From Escallonia rubra (Eukaryota > Streptophyta > Magnoliopsida > Escalloniales > Escalloniaceae), in assembly GCA_033065855.1 (NCBI GenBank), contig JAVXUO010002627.1, forward strand, positions 243,501 through 307,500: a stretch of DNA of 64,000 nt. The letters run 5' to 3'. Below the pieces are notes generated by a model that searched no databases, was not told the DNA's origin, and was given only the letters and a program-made list of their open reading frames with translations. This document shows, in pieces, positions 1 to 13,300 of this stretch. Numbering within the stretch: the first letter of the stretch is position 1; each line of letters starts with the position of its first letter. The translations under genes and the position numbers were made by a program.

Positions 1-804
1 TAAAGTAGTTACATCATATACTCTGTTGTAATATATATCATCGTAAGCTCGAAGAGAGTATAAAGGAGTTTCTTAACGCTATTGAATAGAAAGCCACAAT
101 CCCTTTATGAAATCAGGGAGGGGCCTACTAGCGAATAAGGTTTTGGACGTAATTAATTCTACTTGAAACTCCAGGAGGATGCGGTTAGCTGCTAGAAGTA
201 AACGAAAAAGAAAGCCATCAAGTTCTCAACTATGCATGCTTTATGGTCAATCAAGCGGAGGCATGTTTAAGAGGTTTAGTTTGACTATCTACCTTCGTTT
301 CGTACGCCTAGAGACAAGCTAAATTAACTGGCGTTGAATGAGATGGAATTGCTTTCTTCTAGTAAAGGAACCAAAAATGGAATCTTCAAAGTATTTTGTT
401 TTTTTCTTGTTTTTATAATCAGAAAAAACAGATTTGGCGGGCTACCTCACTGATCTATTCAACCAACGATTGAGGAAGTCAATTACATAATTGACTTTCC
501 ATTTCCCAGTTGCTGTAGTACGTAATCCTAAGAGGACTGACACTAGCAAGAAAATAATTTCTTCTAGAAAAATTTCCTTGCCCAGAAAATCAATGCAAAA
601 GCTAGGTTTTTGGCCGAAAAGATTGACAATAGCAACGAGGTTGGTTGAAAAATGACCTTCTAGCTTGCCGTTGCAAGTAAAGGCAGCATTAAAAGTTCTA
701 GATTCCCAACACCACAGTCCTCCATTATTCTTCGGCCTCACATGCAATGCGAGTTCACCTCGAACCACCAGGATCAATCGACGATAGTGTCTATTGCTTT
801 TAGT
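1..804. other. Unassigned AT-rich flank with one short open frame
   Basis: No recognised gene. The only open frame of note is on the minus strand at 442-777 (111 codons, start ATG at 777). Its product has mixed composition, with a central hydrophobic stretch, and matches no family I know. The length is near what chance gives in AT-rich plant DNA. It could be an exon remnant, but no convincing splice partner is visible in the first 440 bases. Confidence 0.3.
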
Positions 805-2611
805 CTAGAGATGTCAAAAGGGCCGGGCGGCCTGGCCCTCTCATGAACAGTAGCGGCCCGAAATTATAGGGCTTTGGACATTACGGAGTATTCAAGAAAA
901 AAGCCCGGGTTTGGCCCGGCCCGATTTTGGCCTGATTTTTGGTCCAATTCTGGCCCTTTTTTTGGCAGGCCCCACGATTTTTCAATTTATTCCCCCCCCC
1001 CCCCTTTCCCCCCAACGGCCATATTTGTTATTTAAAGTTTTTTGTGTTACCAACATTATATTTGGTTCAAGCATTAAAGTTAAAAAGTTGAATATTCCTA
1101 ATATATATGCTGAGATCTGAACTCTTACACGTTATGTTTGTCTTTGAGGTTAAAAATGTGTTATTAATAAGTGTCACTAATCCCATTTGGAATTTGAGAT
1201 AGTATAAGTTTGGATTTAATTTATCAGTTTCCTATGTTTTGTTGTTTTAATTCCACTTTACATTAAAAATCTACATACTCTTTTTTTTTTTTTTTGCATA
1301 GACAAACTCAAAATTTGACTAGTGCTTTTCTCACTACTCAATCTTAAATATATATTTTCATATGCATATAATTAACTTATATATTTACGAGTGCTAAATG
1401 TGAGTAGCAATTATTCGAATTATTTTTAAACTATTGTGCGTGTTAACAAAAAAAAAATCCATAATGAGAATGTAAAAAAATACGCAAATTATATCACCTC
1501 AATACAGATGTGATTCTAGTCCTAATGTAGATATTAATTTTTTCGCTGATCATATGAAATTGAAGACCATAAATGCTTCAATATTATAAGACGTCGTTTG
1601 CTGCCCCAAATATGGTCATATTAGATCAATTTTGTTACAGTGGTGACTAAAATCTTCACCTAGTATAATTTTTGGCTCCCTCGATGATCATAATGATGAT
1701 GATGGTGATCTACGCTTCTCATATATCTTCAGAGATCGATCAGGAGAATGATCAGTATGGCCTCGAATCCAAACTGGTTGAAGATTTTGCAAGGGAGACG
1801 AGACTACCAAGGACATGTGCCTCATAGATGTTGCATTCTAGGAATGGACAAAAGAGTTCTTTTTGTTCTAATAATTTTTTCGTACTTAAAGCATGATAAT
1901 TATGTAACTTTAGTTCAGAATATCTGATGATGCATTGTTATACCAAGTTATCTCTGCTTCCACTTAGGTTCGAACCTGACGAGATTGAATCATGTAGTGT
2001 TGTGACTTGTTTGTCGCCAAAAAATAATAGTATATATATTCAACATACCATATTGTTAACTTTGTATCGTTGTTGACATGAGAAAGAAATCATCAACTAT
2101 AGCAAATTCAGCAATCGACTTTTCGAGTCATTATTAGCTAGAGATTCCGTGGCAGACCTAACTCATGTGCAATTAGAAGCAGCCTATAAATAATCCTGAA
2201 GAGATTGAATCCAAGTCAGACCTATAACTTGCTTTTTTATTTTTTGTGATGACGTATATCCTTGACCATGAATTAACATGGCTCCGCTATGGTTGAACAA
2301 CACGAAGATCTCTTAGCAATAGCCGTTGCAATTTTGTGTGTGTGTGTGCCACACACATTATTACATTACAATTTGCTTACATAATAACAAGAAATTACCG
2401 CAATTAAAGTCTTTACTTTGAATAACAAGAAATTAAAAAAAAAACACATGTTGGGCCCGGGCCCGGCCCTAAATATTGGGCCTAGGGCCAGGGCTTGGAC
2501 TGGGCCTAGATACCCCTCTTCTCCGGCCCAGCCCGTTTCCCCACCACAGTGGCCCGGCCCCGGCCCTTTTTCACTTCTGGCCCGCTGGGCCCGAGCCATT
2601 GACACCTCTAG
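805..2611. mobile_element. Non-autonomous hAT-type DNA transposon
   Basis: The ends form inverted repeats: CTAGAGATGTCAA at the left, and the reverse complement of the right end reads CTAGAGGTGTCAA. Each is followed by GGGCC/GGCCC-rich subterminal repeats (810-960 and 2455-2590), a layout typical of plant hAT elements. Flanks CTTTTAGT (797-804) and CTTTTGCA (about 2613-2620) could be a decayed 8-bp target duplication. The AT-rich interior has no transposase frame, so it would need a transposase supplied in trans. Short open frames in the GGGCC arms are composition artefacts. Confidence 0.7.
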
Positions 2612-3817
2612 CCTTTTGCACATAAGCAGGAAAAACACAATATTGAACATGGTAATTAGTAAATCAGAGGGAACTAACCTAACAAGCGTGGTTGCATTTG
2701 CTTTGTTCAACAATAATCCCCTTCCACGCAGTACATCTATTTTGAACTCTATCTTATTCCTATCCGTAAGATATCAATAAAATTCCTTACAATTGGTGAC
2801 AATGTAGAAAGAGGTTCAAGGTAATTTTCAAAATGTTGCTTAAGGAGGATTATCAACACCCCATTTTGTGCTTCAATTTGTTATCGTGTCATATGTTTAT
2901 TTATTTAAGGCTTTATCATCATGGTCAAAAATCTGGTTTACTTGTACTTGACAACGCTAGATCACTTTCTAGTGACTCGTGGATGCGCAATCCACTTTAA
3001 TGACTTAAACATAAAGAAATAACAATATAATCAAACAAATACAAACTTAATATAACGGCCAACAAAGTGGTCTGCCAACAGAAAAGATAATTAACAACAA
3101 AAGGATAAAGACAAATAACAAGCACTAAAATCCTAATTAACACTTATAACTTTTCTTTTTAAGATCAGATCAATAGACGTAGACAAGCACCAATTAAAGC
3201 AAGTCCGCGGTACCTGACACCTGCCCTGGCACGCCCCTTGCCCGAAAACTGCCAAGCACGACCATGCACACGCGCATCAACGTGTGTCACCGTCACTGCC
3301 ACAGCTCCGGATTGCCCACCGGCGTCATTCTAGTCCACTATCGTCACGTATCACTAATGGACCAACATAGCTTCGTCATGACCGACGGCATGCCGAAGCG
3401 CCCACCACGAATCGACCGCTGCATCACCTTATCCCACCACTAAACCCTATCGTCGTATCTATACACCTCCAATCCTTACGACCTCCACAAAACAACCACC
3501 TCGTCTGCTAATCTAACTGGAGAGTCCCATCAAAGTTACCTTACACACCAACAACGACAAATATTATGCCAACCAAATCCGCGAGAAACCTAGCTTTACC
3601 GCCCACCCTGTGCTCCAATATCACAAATCCAGCATCACACAAAACGCCCCATGAACAGCCTACCTCATAGCCACAGATCTAGCATCACGATTCATCACGC
3701 GCATCAGAATTCATCACAACGCCCCATGAACATCCCAACTAATGCAAATTATATTCCAATGTGTAAGCATGGAAACTGTGTGCTAACATAATTTTCACTA
3801 CTTGACATTTTTTTTTA
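2612..3817. other. Intergenic, no gene recognised
   Basis: AT-rich at first. About 3200-3720 is more GC-rich (ACC/CACG-rich) but shows no long open frame on either strand. It may be a decayed element or captured coding DNA; nothing specific can be supported. Confidence 0.4.
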
Positions 3818-5302
3818 GGGATAATTACAACAGTGTCCCTGAGGTTAGGGTGAAATAATAGGCGTATCCATTAGTTTTAACAAATTACACTTATGTCCGT
3901 TAACTAAATGGAAATACCAAAACACATAACATTTTGGATAAAATGACCAATATACCCATCACTTAGTAATGTAACTCTCAAATGCCATTCCTGTCTAATT
4001 TGGGTTAAAATCCTAATTTATTTCTTTGCCTTTCAAATTTGGGTTGATCTAACCCAAATTTCTTAATTAGGATCTCACTAACAACAATTAACCCCCCCCC
4101 CCCCCCCCCCTTATTTTTTTTCAAATTTATGTTTTTGTTCTTGGTCTGGTTACAATTTTTTTTATAACTCTCTCTTTCTCTCTCCAACTTTTAGAATAAT
4201 TTTTAGAATATTCTTACATGACTAAAACCCTATTGTTTTCACTTTTTCATTTTCAAACCTTTATATTTCAAATTTATATACTTTTTTCACAAATTTAAAA
4301 CCTTATTTTTTTTCCTAAACCCTAATTTTGTCTCTCTTCTCCAACTCTCTTCACCAATTCTCTCTTCTCCCCGCTGCCGTCGCCACCCCCACCCCCTGCC
4401 ACTGCCTCCCCTCTTCTCCCCGCCGCCGCCGTCACCCCCCACCCCTTGCCACTACCCCCCTCTTTCCCCGCCCCCGCCCCCCACCCCCACCCCCACCCCC
4501 TGCCATTGCCCCATTCTCCCCGTCGCCGCCACCCCCTCCATCTTTTGTCGCTGCCCCTCCTCTCTTCTCCCTGTCGCCTCTACCCACCCCCACCGCCTTC
4601 ACCCCTCCCCCCACCCCCACCCCCACCGTGGCCCCATTCCTCCATCCCCACCCTGCCTCCTCCCTTCCCCCCAACCCCGCTGCTCACCCCCTCTCTTCGT
4701 TGCTCCCTACCCACTCCCTTCCCCCCACCCCACTGCTCGTCCCCCTCTCCCTCCAAGCCGACACCACCCCAAGCCACCGCGACCCCTATCTATGTCGCCT
4801 GAAGCGACCACGAACTCTCTTTCTCCACCTTTCCCCACCCCGCCACCGCTGCACCCACATTCCCTCTACCCCGTTGTCGCTGCACGCTCATTCCCCCCAC
4901 CTTGTTATCGCCCCCAACCCCTCGTCTCCCTCACTTTCCTCCCCAGCCCCTCGTCGCCCCTACCTTCCCCCCACCCCGTCGCCACCAGTGTGTGACAGAT
5001 CTGTGTGTGTGGACACCGACTGCCAGAGAGGGATGGGGTAGTTGGAAAGAGAAAGAGAGAGTTAGGGTTTGAATCCTAAATGCAAATCTTGAAAAGGAAA
5101 AAAAGTACACATTAAAAAAATAGAGTTTAAATATGTAATAAGGGCATTATTGGTATTTTAAAAATACGTATTTGATGACATCATCAAAATGTAAGATTTT
5201 TTAACGGACTGACGACGGAAGGACACGACTGATATCTTTTGAAACTTATTGTTCTTGACTGTAATTTCACCATAACCTCAAGGACACTGCTTTAATTATC
5301 CC
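3818..5302. mobile_element. Non-autonomous Mutator-like element (MULE)
   Basis: Terminal inverted repeats of about 40 bp start GGGATAATTACAACAGTGTC on the left; the reverse complement of the right end reads GGGATAATTAAAGCAGTGTC. The flanks TTTTTTTTA (3809-3817) and TTTTCTTTA (5303-5311) match at 8 of 9 positions, the 9-bp duplication expected for MULEs. Inside is a pyrimidine and CCACC-rich block (about 4325-4990) preceded by a poly-C run (4090-4110). It resembles a captured, expanded proline-codon or minisatellite tract. There is no transposase. Confidence 0.82.
4328..4990. repeat. C-rich low-complexity tract inside the MULE
   Basis: A region of nearly pure C with A/T/G interruptions, open in several frames on both strands (proline/serine-rich forward, glycine-rich reverse). 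Openness in all frames is a composition effect. It may come from captured 5' gene sequence, since AAACCCTAA-type leader-like sequence precedes it. No coding function is proposed. Confidence 0.6.
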
Positions 5303-5945
5303 TTTTCTTTACTGGATTTTATTATTATCAAATGAAAAGAAAATGTAATTCTAAGGTTTCTAAAATATCATATCTTTTCGAGGTTTTACATCTTTAACCT
5401 TAATCTATTTTCTTGTATCGAATTTGAATCTGTCACTCAATTTCAAAATTTTTATCGATAATCATGTAAAATTCTCAAAAGTACTGACTAAGACCTTGTC
5501 CAGGTTCGTGAACTAGGCTCTTTGTTAAAAGGTTATTCACGATGCCCCCATAAGTAACTACAAAATGAGTAAGAGGTTGTTTGTGATTAATTCTCAAAAG
5601 TACATTTTGATTAATTCTGAATCAATTTTGAAAATCAGCTTTAATCCATTTTAAACATAATAGATTAAAAATTGTTGAAGGTGTTTGCATAGAAAGGGAT
5701 TAAAGTAGGTTTAGTGTAACAAATTTACCATGTAGTATAATCAAAGTGAAAGGGGTGCATTTAATGTATGTTTTTATGTGAGGATATTTTGGCAATTCTC
5801 TTGGTCAAATTTGATTCACTAAAACTGATTAAATCAGAATCAAAGAAAATGAGGATTCTTGATTTAATCAGTTTTGAGCATATTGGAGCAAATTTAGTCA
5901 GTTTAAACTTTTTTGCCGAACACTTCAAGACTTATTTAATATAAA
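5303..5945. other. Intergenic, possible weak MITE
   Basis: AT-rich. About 5570-5930 has loosely inverted ends (GAGGTTGTTTG at the left, GCCGAACACTTC at the right) that recall hAT-type MITEs. The match is too weak for a firm call, and there are no coding frames. Confidence 0.3.
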
Positions 5946-5956
5946 CTAGTATAGAG

Positions 5957-5982
5957 CACGTGCGTGACACCTCACGCACGTG
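5957..5982 (-). other. Helitron terminal hairpin
   Basis: The arms CACGTGCGTGA (5957-5967) and TCACGCACGTG (5972-5982) pair perfectly over 11 bp around a 4-nt loop. The hairpin sits just inside the CTAG terminus. In Helitrons this is thought to act as the rolling-circle termination signal. Confidence 0.8.
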
Positions 5983-6687
5983 GATATAGTCGAGAGTAAT
6001 GTTTGAGGTGATATTATTATCTTTTTTGGAATCAAAATAATGTAATTCAATTATGTTCTTATTTCTTTTGTGACTTATTTTAGAAGAAATGTATATTTGA
6101 TGTTCGCAATTTTAATCAATTCAATGTTTGATAATATTCTTCGTAGGCTTCTGACTTGAAGAAATGTTTGATGGTACTGTTGAAAATAAAAACAAATAGA
6201 GAAATTAAAATAACGAATCTACATCTTTGTCTTTATAATCGTTTAAATTAGTTTATGGTTAAGATTTATAATTTTCAAGACCAAGAGCTTTGCATTTCCT
6301 CAATAAGAAATGTAAAACTCCCGGTCTTCAATTGCAATAACGGAACATAATTTCAATTCAAGTTGGCATCATATTCAAGCCTTTTGTTTTATGCATATTT
6401 AACCCTTTTTCTTTCTTTTTTTTTTCTTTGTCTTCCCAACATTTTTTTGTTTCTTAATTGATTTTTCACGTATTTCGGTTTCTTTATTTTGTTTTTCAGT
6501 TTTTCAATTGGTTAATTGTTTGCTAGCCTAAAAATGCAAGAAAAAAAAATCACACTTCTCCTTAACCAGTTCAATATCTAATGTTCATTTCATTTTAACC
6601 AAATTAAAAAGAGAATAATGAAGTAATTTTTGGTTTTGTTTTTCTTTCTCATCACAAATTTTATAGAATAGATTCATTACCTAATGT

Positions 6688-7583
6688 TAGACATGGCAAA
6701 CGAGTACACTCGCCGGGTACGGGTAAAACCCGACCGAGTCCAAGAAAAACGGGTCAGATATATTTTACCTGATTTTTTTTGGGTAGGCTTTTCCAGAACC
6801 CATACCCTACCCTTGCAGGTAAGGTATTACCCGGGGGTAAAATACTAATTTTTAATTAATTATTTTTTTAATAAAACAAATTCTAATTACATTATTTTGC
6901 CATATTTTACGGCCAAATCATTCTTCAATGTTTCATATTCTTCTTCTCCATCAAAATTCATTACACAACAATCTGCAGATCTACAAGACCACCATCAAGA
7001 TCCACTAAAGGTCACAACATAATCCACCATTCATACATCTACTGAACAAAATAATTAACAAATACATGCAAATTACAAAATGGTGTGATTAGAAAGATCT
7101 GTGTCGGTGGTAGTAGATCTGCGGTGGAAGTGGCCGGCAGTAGATCTGCGGAGGTGCACTGACGGCGGTAGTGGTCATGCGGACTGCGATTGTGGTCTAA
7201 GGTGAAAGAGACGGCGGCGGAGGCATGGATCTGCGACGGACGGTGGAAAGAGACAGCGGAGAAAGTGCGAATCTGTGATCTTGTGGACAATGGGTGGTGA
7301 CTGGTGATCGTCGTGTGGGTTTGGGGTGGAGTGTGGTCTGAGAGTGTGAGAGAGAGCGAGAGTGAGAGAATGAGAACGTGGCGGCTGGACGAGAAAAAGA
7401 GTGAAGTGAGAATGAAGGGTAAGAAACCCTAAATCCATTTATATAGCACAAAATCCAGGTAAATCCAGATTACCCGTACCTTCGGGTCTAATTTCAGCGG
7501 GTCTTCTCTATATGTACCCGTACCCGGCTTTTTTGAGCGGGTACGGGTAGACCCGCGGGTCCGGTAATATTTTGCCAGGTCTA
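6688..7583. mobile_element. Non-autonomous hAT element nested in the Helitron
   Basis: The left end is TAGACATGGCAAA; the reverse complement of the right end is TAGACCTGGCAAA. ACCCGTACCCG-type subterminal repeats follow on both sides. Flanks CCTAATGT (6680-6687) and TCTAATGT (7584-7591) are an 8-bp target duplication with one mismatch. The interior (about 6960-7440) carries overlapping minus-strand open frames of 83-87 codons without a recognisable domain, possibly captured sequence. No transposase is seen. Confidence 0.8.
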
Positions 7584-7724
7584 TCTAATGTTATTTTAAT
7601 TTTATTAAAAATTTAAAAGGGAATAATAAAAGAAGGGTAAGAATGTAATTGACATAATTACCGGAGGATATATGTAATCATCCAAAAATGATTTACAACA
7701 TTCATACTTTTATAGGTAGTACAC

Positions 7725-7944
7725 ACGCGCGCGCGCGTGTATATTTTTTGCAACCACACATTTTGTTTCCCAATGTTCATTAAACGCATTATAAAAAAAT
7801 TAATTAGGGAAGAGTAGTGTTGTCATTGGAATAACTAACGGAGGGAAAAATCGGAAATGATTACAAAATTAGTAATTAATATTAGTATTTATGAAAGGGT
7901 AGGATTGTTATTGAAGTGATTAAGGACAAAAATGAAATAGAATG
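7725..7944 (-). repeat. Remnant of a second Helitron-family copy, left part
   Basis: An AT-rich stretch with Helitron-like internal phrases. Removing everything from 7945 to 29192 joins its end (...AATAGAATG) directly to the Helitron 5' end at 29198-29232. It is therefore best read as the body of a second Helitron split by the retroelement stack. Confidence 0.45.
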
Positions 7945-8133
7945 TGTTGCAGCTAAAAACTGGATCGGAAATCACACTAGAAAATAGGCCTGCAAAAGAG
8001 AACACGAAGTAACTGCCGGGTGAGGTTCCGGCAAGGGAACGCTCCGATGCTTAAGTCAGAGATGGCTAACAAAGTAGAACTCTGAAAAGCAATAGTACAT
8101 AGTGTATATGTGTTTGAAGTTGTTGATACCTGA
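7945..8133 (-). repeat. 3' LTR fragment of the outer Gypsy element
   Basis: This holds the R/U5 half of the LTR and aligns with 28751-28940 almost without gaps. It is cut at 8133 by the TGTAACATCCCGG start of another LTR. In the right-hand copy the sequence continues GGGGTCTGACCCC beyond this point. Confidence 0.7.
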
Positions 8134-10357
8134 TGTAACATCCCGGAAATTCGAAACTTTAACACCCGGACTTTTCCGGAGTGTTTTCACTCCGAACTCC
8201 TAGAGCGTTGAAAACAATCACTACTTAATAACATAAAAACTTCGATTTTGAATAACTAACTATGAAAACCTATGTCAGAGCTTCTAATAATAATACCTCA
8301 ACCAAATAATGCCACAAGATGTCCGAGCAACTAAACATACTTGGAACCTAAATTTAAACCCGAATAATTAATAAACTAACAAAGTCACCCACGCAGGGGT
8401 TCTAACAATCAATACCAAAAATTTAATTCCTTTTTATTTCTCTCGCTCAGCTCTAATCCTTATTCGGGCAACTTAATGCTGGCTATATATCACATGCGGA
8501 AAGTAAGTCAAAGGAGAGTGAACTTTCGAGAGCCCAGTAAGGTCAATCAATAATTTACAAATAAGGAAATGATACGGACTATTTTACATTTAAACCAATA
8601 ACAACTTTTAAAGCAGAGAAACATAGTGATTCAAACGATTTTCTATATACAATGGGTTTTCAAAGAAAATCACGTCATTTCAATATAAACATAGGGATGA
8701 GTATCAACTCAATCCCATAAATCAATAATCATTTAAAAACACTTCAAGTGCAATAAAAATAGAAACATGAAATATTGAACATGAGCAGTACAATATAGCA
8801 AAGTCATCCCGACAGTACTCGATACGATTTACATATGCATATGTTCACTGACTAGTCCATCTAGGTAGTAGTTTAACCCAACCAACAGACCATCCTTATG
8901 ACTCCAATAATACAGACCATCCTTATAACTCATAGGTTACTAACTCATGTCAACATTGAGAAGCAATAAATAGAATTAAAAATATTTTACGGTGATTGAA
9001 TCAATAAACATTTAAGTGTGAATCAGAATTCCAAACGATCGCTATCAGGCTCAAATTTGGGTTTCATGGGTAGTTTAAAAACATTTTTATGCAATCATAG
9101 ATCAATCGATGTATTCTATAAAACCGCTATAAACATTTGAAAACAGAATAACGAAATGGGGTTCGGATAGAATTCTTTACCTCGGTCCAAGTTAAGCAAT
9201 GCTACCAAACCTCGATTAATAATATCTGAATGAACCTAGATTGACAATTTATTTGTTAGAACACAATCTATGCTGCTATACTAATAACCTAATATCAGTT
9301 ACCCATCACGTGCTCACTTCTAAGTCCGAAATCGCTCAACTCAAAGCGCGCCTCGCACGCGGCCAACCTACCCGAAAATCCCCGTACATTCCTTAATGCG
9401 CAACATCATTCCAAATTCATTATAAATTACCATAGAACACTTTTATAGCTTAAAACATTATAAAAAGTCAAAATATGAATTTTCTGAATTTTTTAATATT
9501 TTTGAATTAAAATAATTTCTTTAAATGTAATAAAAATCCATAAAATTGCCAAAATTGCTTCTAGCTGAAAATAAAATCCCATACTTTTTTGTAACAGATT
9601 TAAAATATGTATAAAAATTATAGAAATAAAAAGGCATTAAAGCTATTTTTAAATTATTCATTTTGCTAAAACCAATGCGATGCGGAAACCATAGAAAATC
9701 AACTCCAAAAATCATCATATTCAAACTGAGACTTATTTATACCATAAAGACATTACTATAATTTTTCCCAGAACATTTTCAGGGTTTAAAGGCTCCAAAA
9801 TAATTTTACGATTTGAAGTTTGCAGAAAATATTAAAAATACATATGATTTCAAAAAATTATAAAATTTTACCAGAAATTTTAATATAGTCTAAAGTATTA
9901 TTCTGTAAAATTTTACTTACTATTGATAATCGTGCGCTAAACTATGCACATGTCGATGTAACGCTAACCTAAATTTCCCGCTCTGTACTTCTCTTATTCT
10001 TCTTGTCTTTACTTTTTCTCCAAACCAAAACACACTCACCAGCTCATGGTTACTGTCCACGCAGCATCACTTTCCTCCCCATTTCTTGTCTTTTAAATCT
10101 ACATTACACAAAATACCTTCACAATACTAAATCTCACGTTACAAACACAGCTAGGAAGTAGCCCCCTTTTTTTCTTTTTCCCTAGCACCCATACACACAA
10201 TGCACCACGGTCACAGCACCTTACCTTCCCTTCTTGCTGCTGAAACCCACACAGACACACAACAAAAACACAACACCCATTACAATATTATTATTTTTTT
10301 GGTAGAAAAGAACTTGCATTAAAAAAAACAAAGTACATCGATAATAGAATAAAGCAA

Positions 10358-13300
10358 CTATACAAGAATGTTCCTGTCTTCTTCCAAGCTAGACAAAAGG
10401 TTGGAAGATGGAGGAACAAATTCAAAATGATTATCAAAGTAAGCTCTAGTAGCTAAATTGTGGGCTGCTCTGTTAGTAGCTCTAGAAATATGAACACAGT
10501 CCCAGTTGACAAACTTCATCAGCAAGTTTTTGGATTATTCAATGGATCTTCTAATGTTCCAGAAAGGTGGGGATTGAGTTGTTATCATATTGATCACTAA
10601 TTCAGCATCTCCTTCAACAATGATACTTTTCTTTTGTTGCTCTAAAGCTGTTCGAATGGCTAGAAGAGCTGCTTCTGCCTGAGCTACTGCTGGTTCCTTT
10701 GTATTGATTATAGCTAATTTTCCAAATTCACATTCACCCTTCGTGTTTCTGCAAATCATGGCAATGCATGCTCTATCTCCCCGAACTGTCGCATCAAAGT
10801 TTATTTTGCACCATCCATTCGGGGGAGGGGACCATGTTCTCTTTTTAATCTCTGATTCTTTGGGAAAGACAATCGCTTCAAAGTAGTTTTGAACAGAGGA
10901 GTTGATTTTTTCTGAAAGAGTCAATGGATTAAAATCAAGGGATAATACCATTTTACTCCCCTGAACTATCCCCGTTTTGTTATTTTGGTCCCTGCATTTT
11001 AAAATTCGTTAAATCAATCCATGTACTTTGTGCCGTCATCAATTTAGTCCCTCCCGTTAGCATTTCTGTTAAAACTCGGGGGTATTTTAGTCAAATAATG
11101 AAAAAATATAGGATAATACCATTTTAGTCCCCTGAACTATCCCCGCTTTTTTATTTTGGTCCCTGTACTTTAAAGTTCGTTAAATCAGTCCCTGTACTTT
11201 GTATCGTCATTAATTTAGTCCCTCAGTTAGCATTTCTGTTATAAATTTAGGGATATTTTTGTCAAGCCCTAACCTTATAGTCCTCAACCTCTCCCCCTTA
11301 TCTTTCTCTCTCTTCTCCCTTCCCCATCTTCCTTTCCTCCCTCTCTTCTCCATCCTAGCAGCCACCACCAAAATCATGAACTCCAAATTTCATCCCTTTA
11401 AAATTAAACCCATCAATCATATTCCACTACAATTACATATGACTCACCACATGGAACATCCCTTACCTGATTTAACATACCCTTCCTCCTCCCTCTCAAC
11501 ACCAACACCCCAATTACAGCAAAGGAAACTAGGAAGCCCACCCAATTCCTTCCATTCTCAGATCTGCAACGAAAAATGACAAGAATCTGCAAAGGAAACC
11601 CAGGAAGGTCACCTATCTCTATGGAGGGCTTATGCATTCCACCAATTGCTAGAGAAAAGGCGAAAGCGGTGATGGTTGATTTACGGTGGTCGCAGCAGAT
11701 GTGGGGGAAGAAGAATGGGGGAGAGTGGGGGGTTAATGGTAGGTATGATGAATAGGTCTTCTTGTGGCTGAGAATGGTGGTGATCGAACGGCTGGTGGTA
11801 ATGGTTGATTTATGGTGGTGGTAGCAATGGTGGAAAGGCAGCGCGGGGGGGGGGGGGGGGTGTGGGTTGGGGGAAGGCAGAAAGGGAAGATATATGAAAT
11901 ATTTTTTTCATTATTTTACTAAAATATCCCCGAGTTTTAACATAAATGCTAACGGAGGGACTAAATTAATGACGATGCAAAGTACATGGACTGATTTAAC
12001 GAACTTTAAAGTACAGGGACCAAAATAAAAAAGCGGGGATAGTTCAGGGGACTAAAATGGTATTATCCCATATTTTTTCATTATTTGACTAAAATACCCC
12101 CGAGTTTTAACATAAATGTTAACGGGAGGGACTAAATTGATGACGGCACAAAGTACAGGGACTGATTTAACGAATTTTAAAATACAGGGACCAAAATAAC
12201 AAAACGGGGATAGTTCAGAGTAGTAAAATGGTATTATCCCTAAAATCAACATGTTCATGAACTTTTTTGTTTCTAGCCATCCAAACCAGATCCATCATGG
12301 TTGTTGTAAACAGAGTGTATTTCCTTTGATCTTCGGAACTCAAGCTAGGAGGTTTTAAGAAAAAATCCAGCCAATCAATAGGGGATTTCAAGTCCTGTGG
12401 GGGTCTAAAACCCCAGGGGGACATTACCCACAAAATTCTAGTCATGCCACAATTTATAAACAAATGAGTTGCAGTTTCAGAAGGCTGATTGCATAGAGGG
12501 CAGCTTGTGTCTATCTCTGTATTATAGTTGGCTATGTTTCAGAAGGCTCTAGAATTTTTGCAGACCAAACATGTTTCCAGAAAAGAGGCGGGAAATCACT
12601 AGTCATTGTGAATTTGAGTTCATTCTCCTTAAGATAGGCAGATTTTGAAGTAAAATTACATTTCCTATTGGGGGTCCAAGCTATAAAATCTTGGGATTGG
12701 CTTGAAGGAACTTAAATTTTCAAGATTGCTTCCACTGTGGGGGGATCAAAACGCCTCTGAAGTTTTGGGATATCCCAGCTTTTAACTTTGGGTAAGAAAA
12801 GATCATATACCATAGAAGAGTTTAAGTGGGTTACCAAAGTTGTAGCTGGTTTAAAACCTTCAGACCAGGGGATCCATGCATCTATCCATATATTGGTTGA
12901 TTTCCCATCTCCAATAATGTGTCCCATTCCTTTCTTCAGTAGGCTTTTGCTTTTGCAAAATCCTTTCCATGTCCAGGAAGCAGTAATCTTTGGTTTATGA
13001 TCAAGGAAAAGAGTGCTTCGCAAGTATTTAGTCCTCATGATTTTTTACCATAAAGAATCAGGTTTTGTGATGAGGGACCATCCGACTTTTGCAATAAGGT
13101 CCAGATTGAAATCATGCATCTTTTTAAATCCTAGTCCTCCAGCCGATTTTGGGATACAAATTGAATCCCATGCCTTAGGATAAAAGTGATGAGAGTCGTC
13201 ATTCTTGAAACCCCACTAGAACTTTCTAATGCATTTATCCAGCCTGTTGGTGATGATCTTGGGCAAAACGAAGGTGGACATCATATAAGTGGGGATGGCC

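Larger units (their letters stand above)
5946..7724 (-). mobile_element. Non-autonomous Helitron, minus orientation
   Basis: Read on the minus strand, the 3' terminus is a perfect 11-bp hairpin (5957-5982), a 7-nt spacer (CTCTATA) and then CTAG, with T as the next host base at 5945. That is the diagnostic Helitron 3' end. The opposite end (about 7690-7724) reads TACTACCTATAAAAGTATG on the minus strand. It matches a second 5' end at 29198-29232, which has the canonical TCTATATTACCTATAAAAG start. The exact 5' base here is blurred by a CA/CG microsatellite (7721-7740). No Rep/helicase gene is present. A hAT element is nested inside. Confidence 0.7.

Noticed and set aside
4328-5041. A 237-codon proline-rich frame inside the MULE
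   Set aside because: The sequence is almost pure C with several overlapping open frames on both strands. There is no domain, and the frame lies inside a transposon.
7711-7740. ACACACGCGCGCGCGCGTGT as a regulatory palindrome
   Set aside because: It is a simple CA/CG microsatellite at the Helitron edge, and its self-complementarity follows from the dinucleotide repeat.
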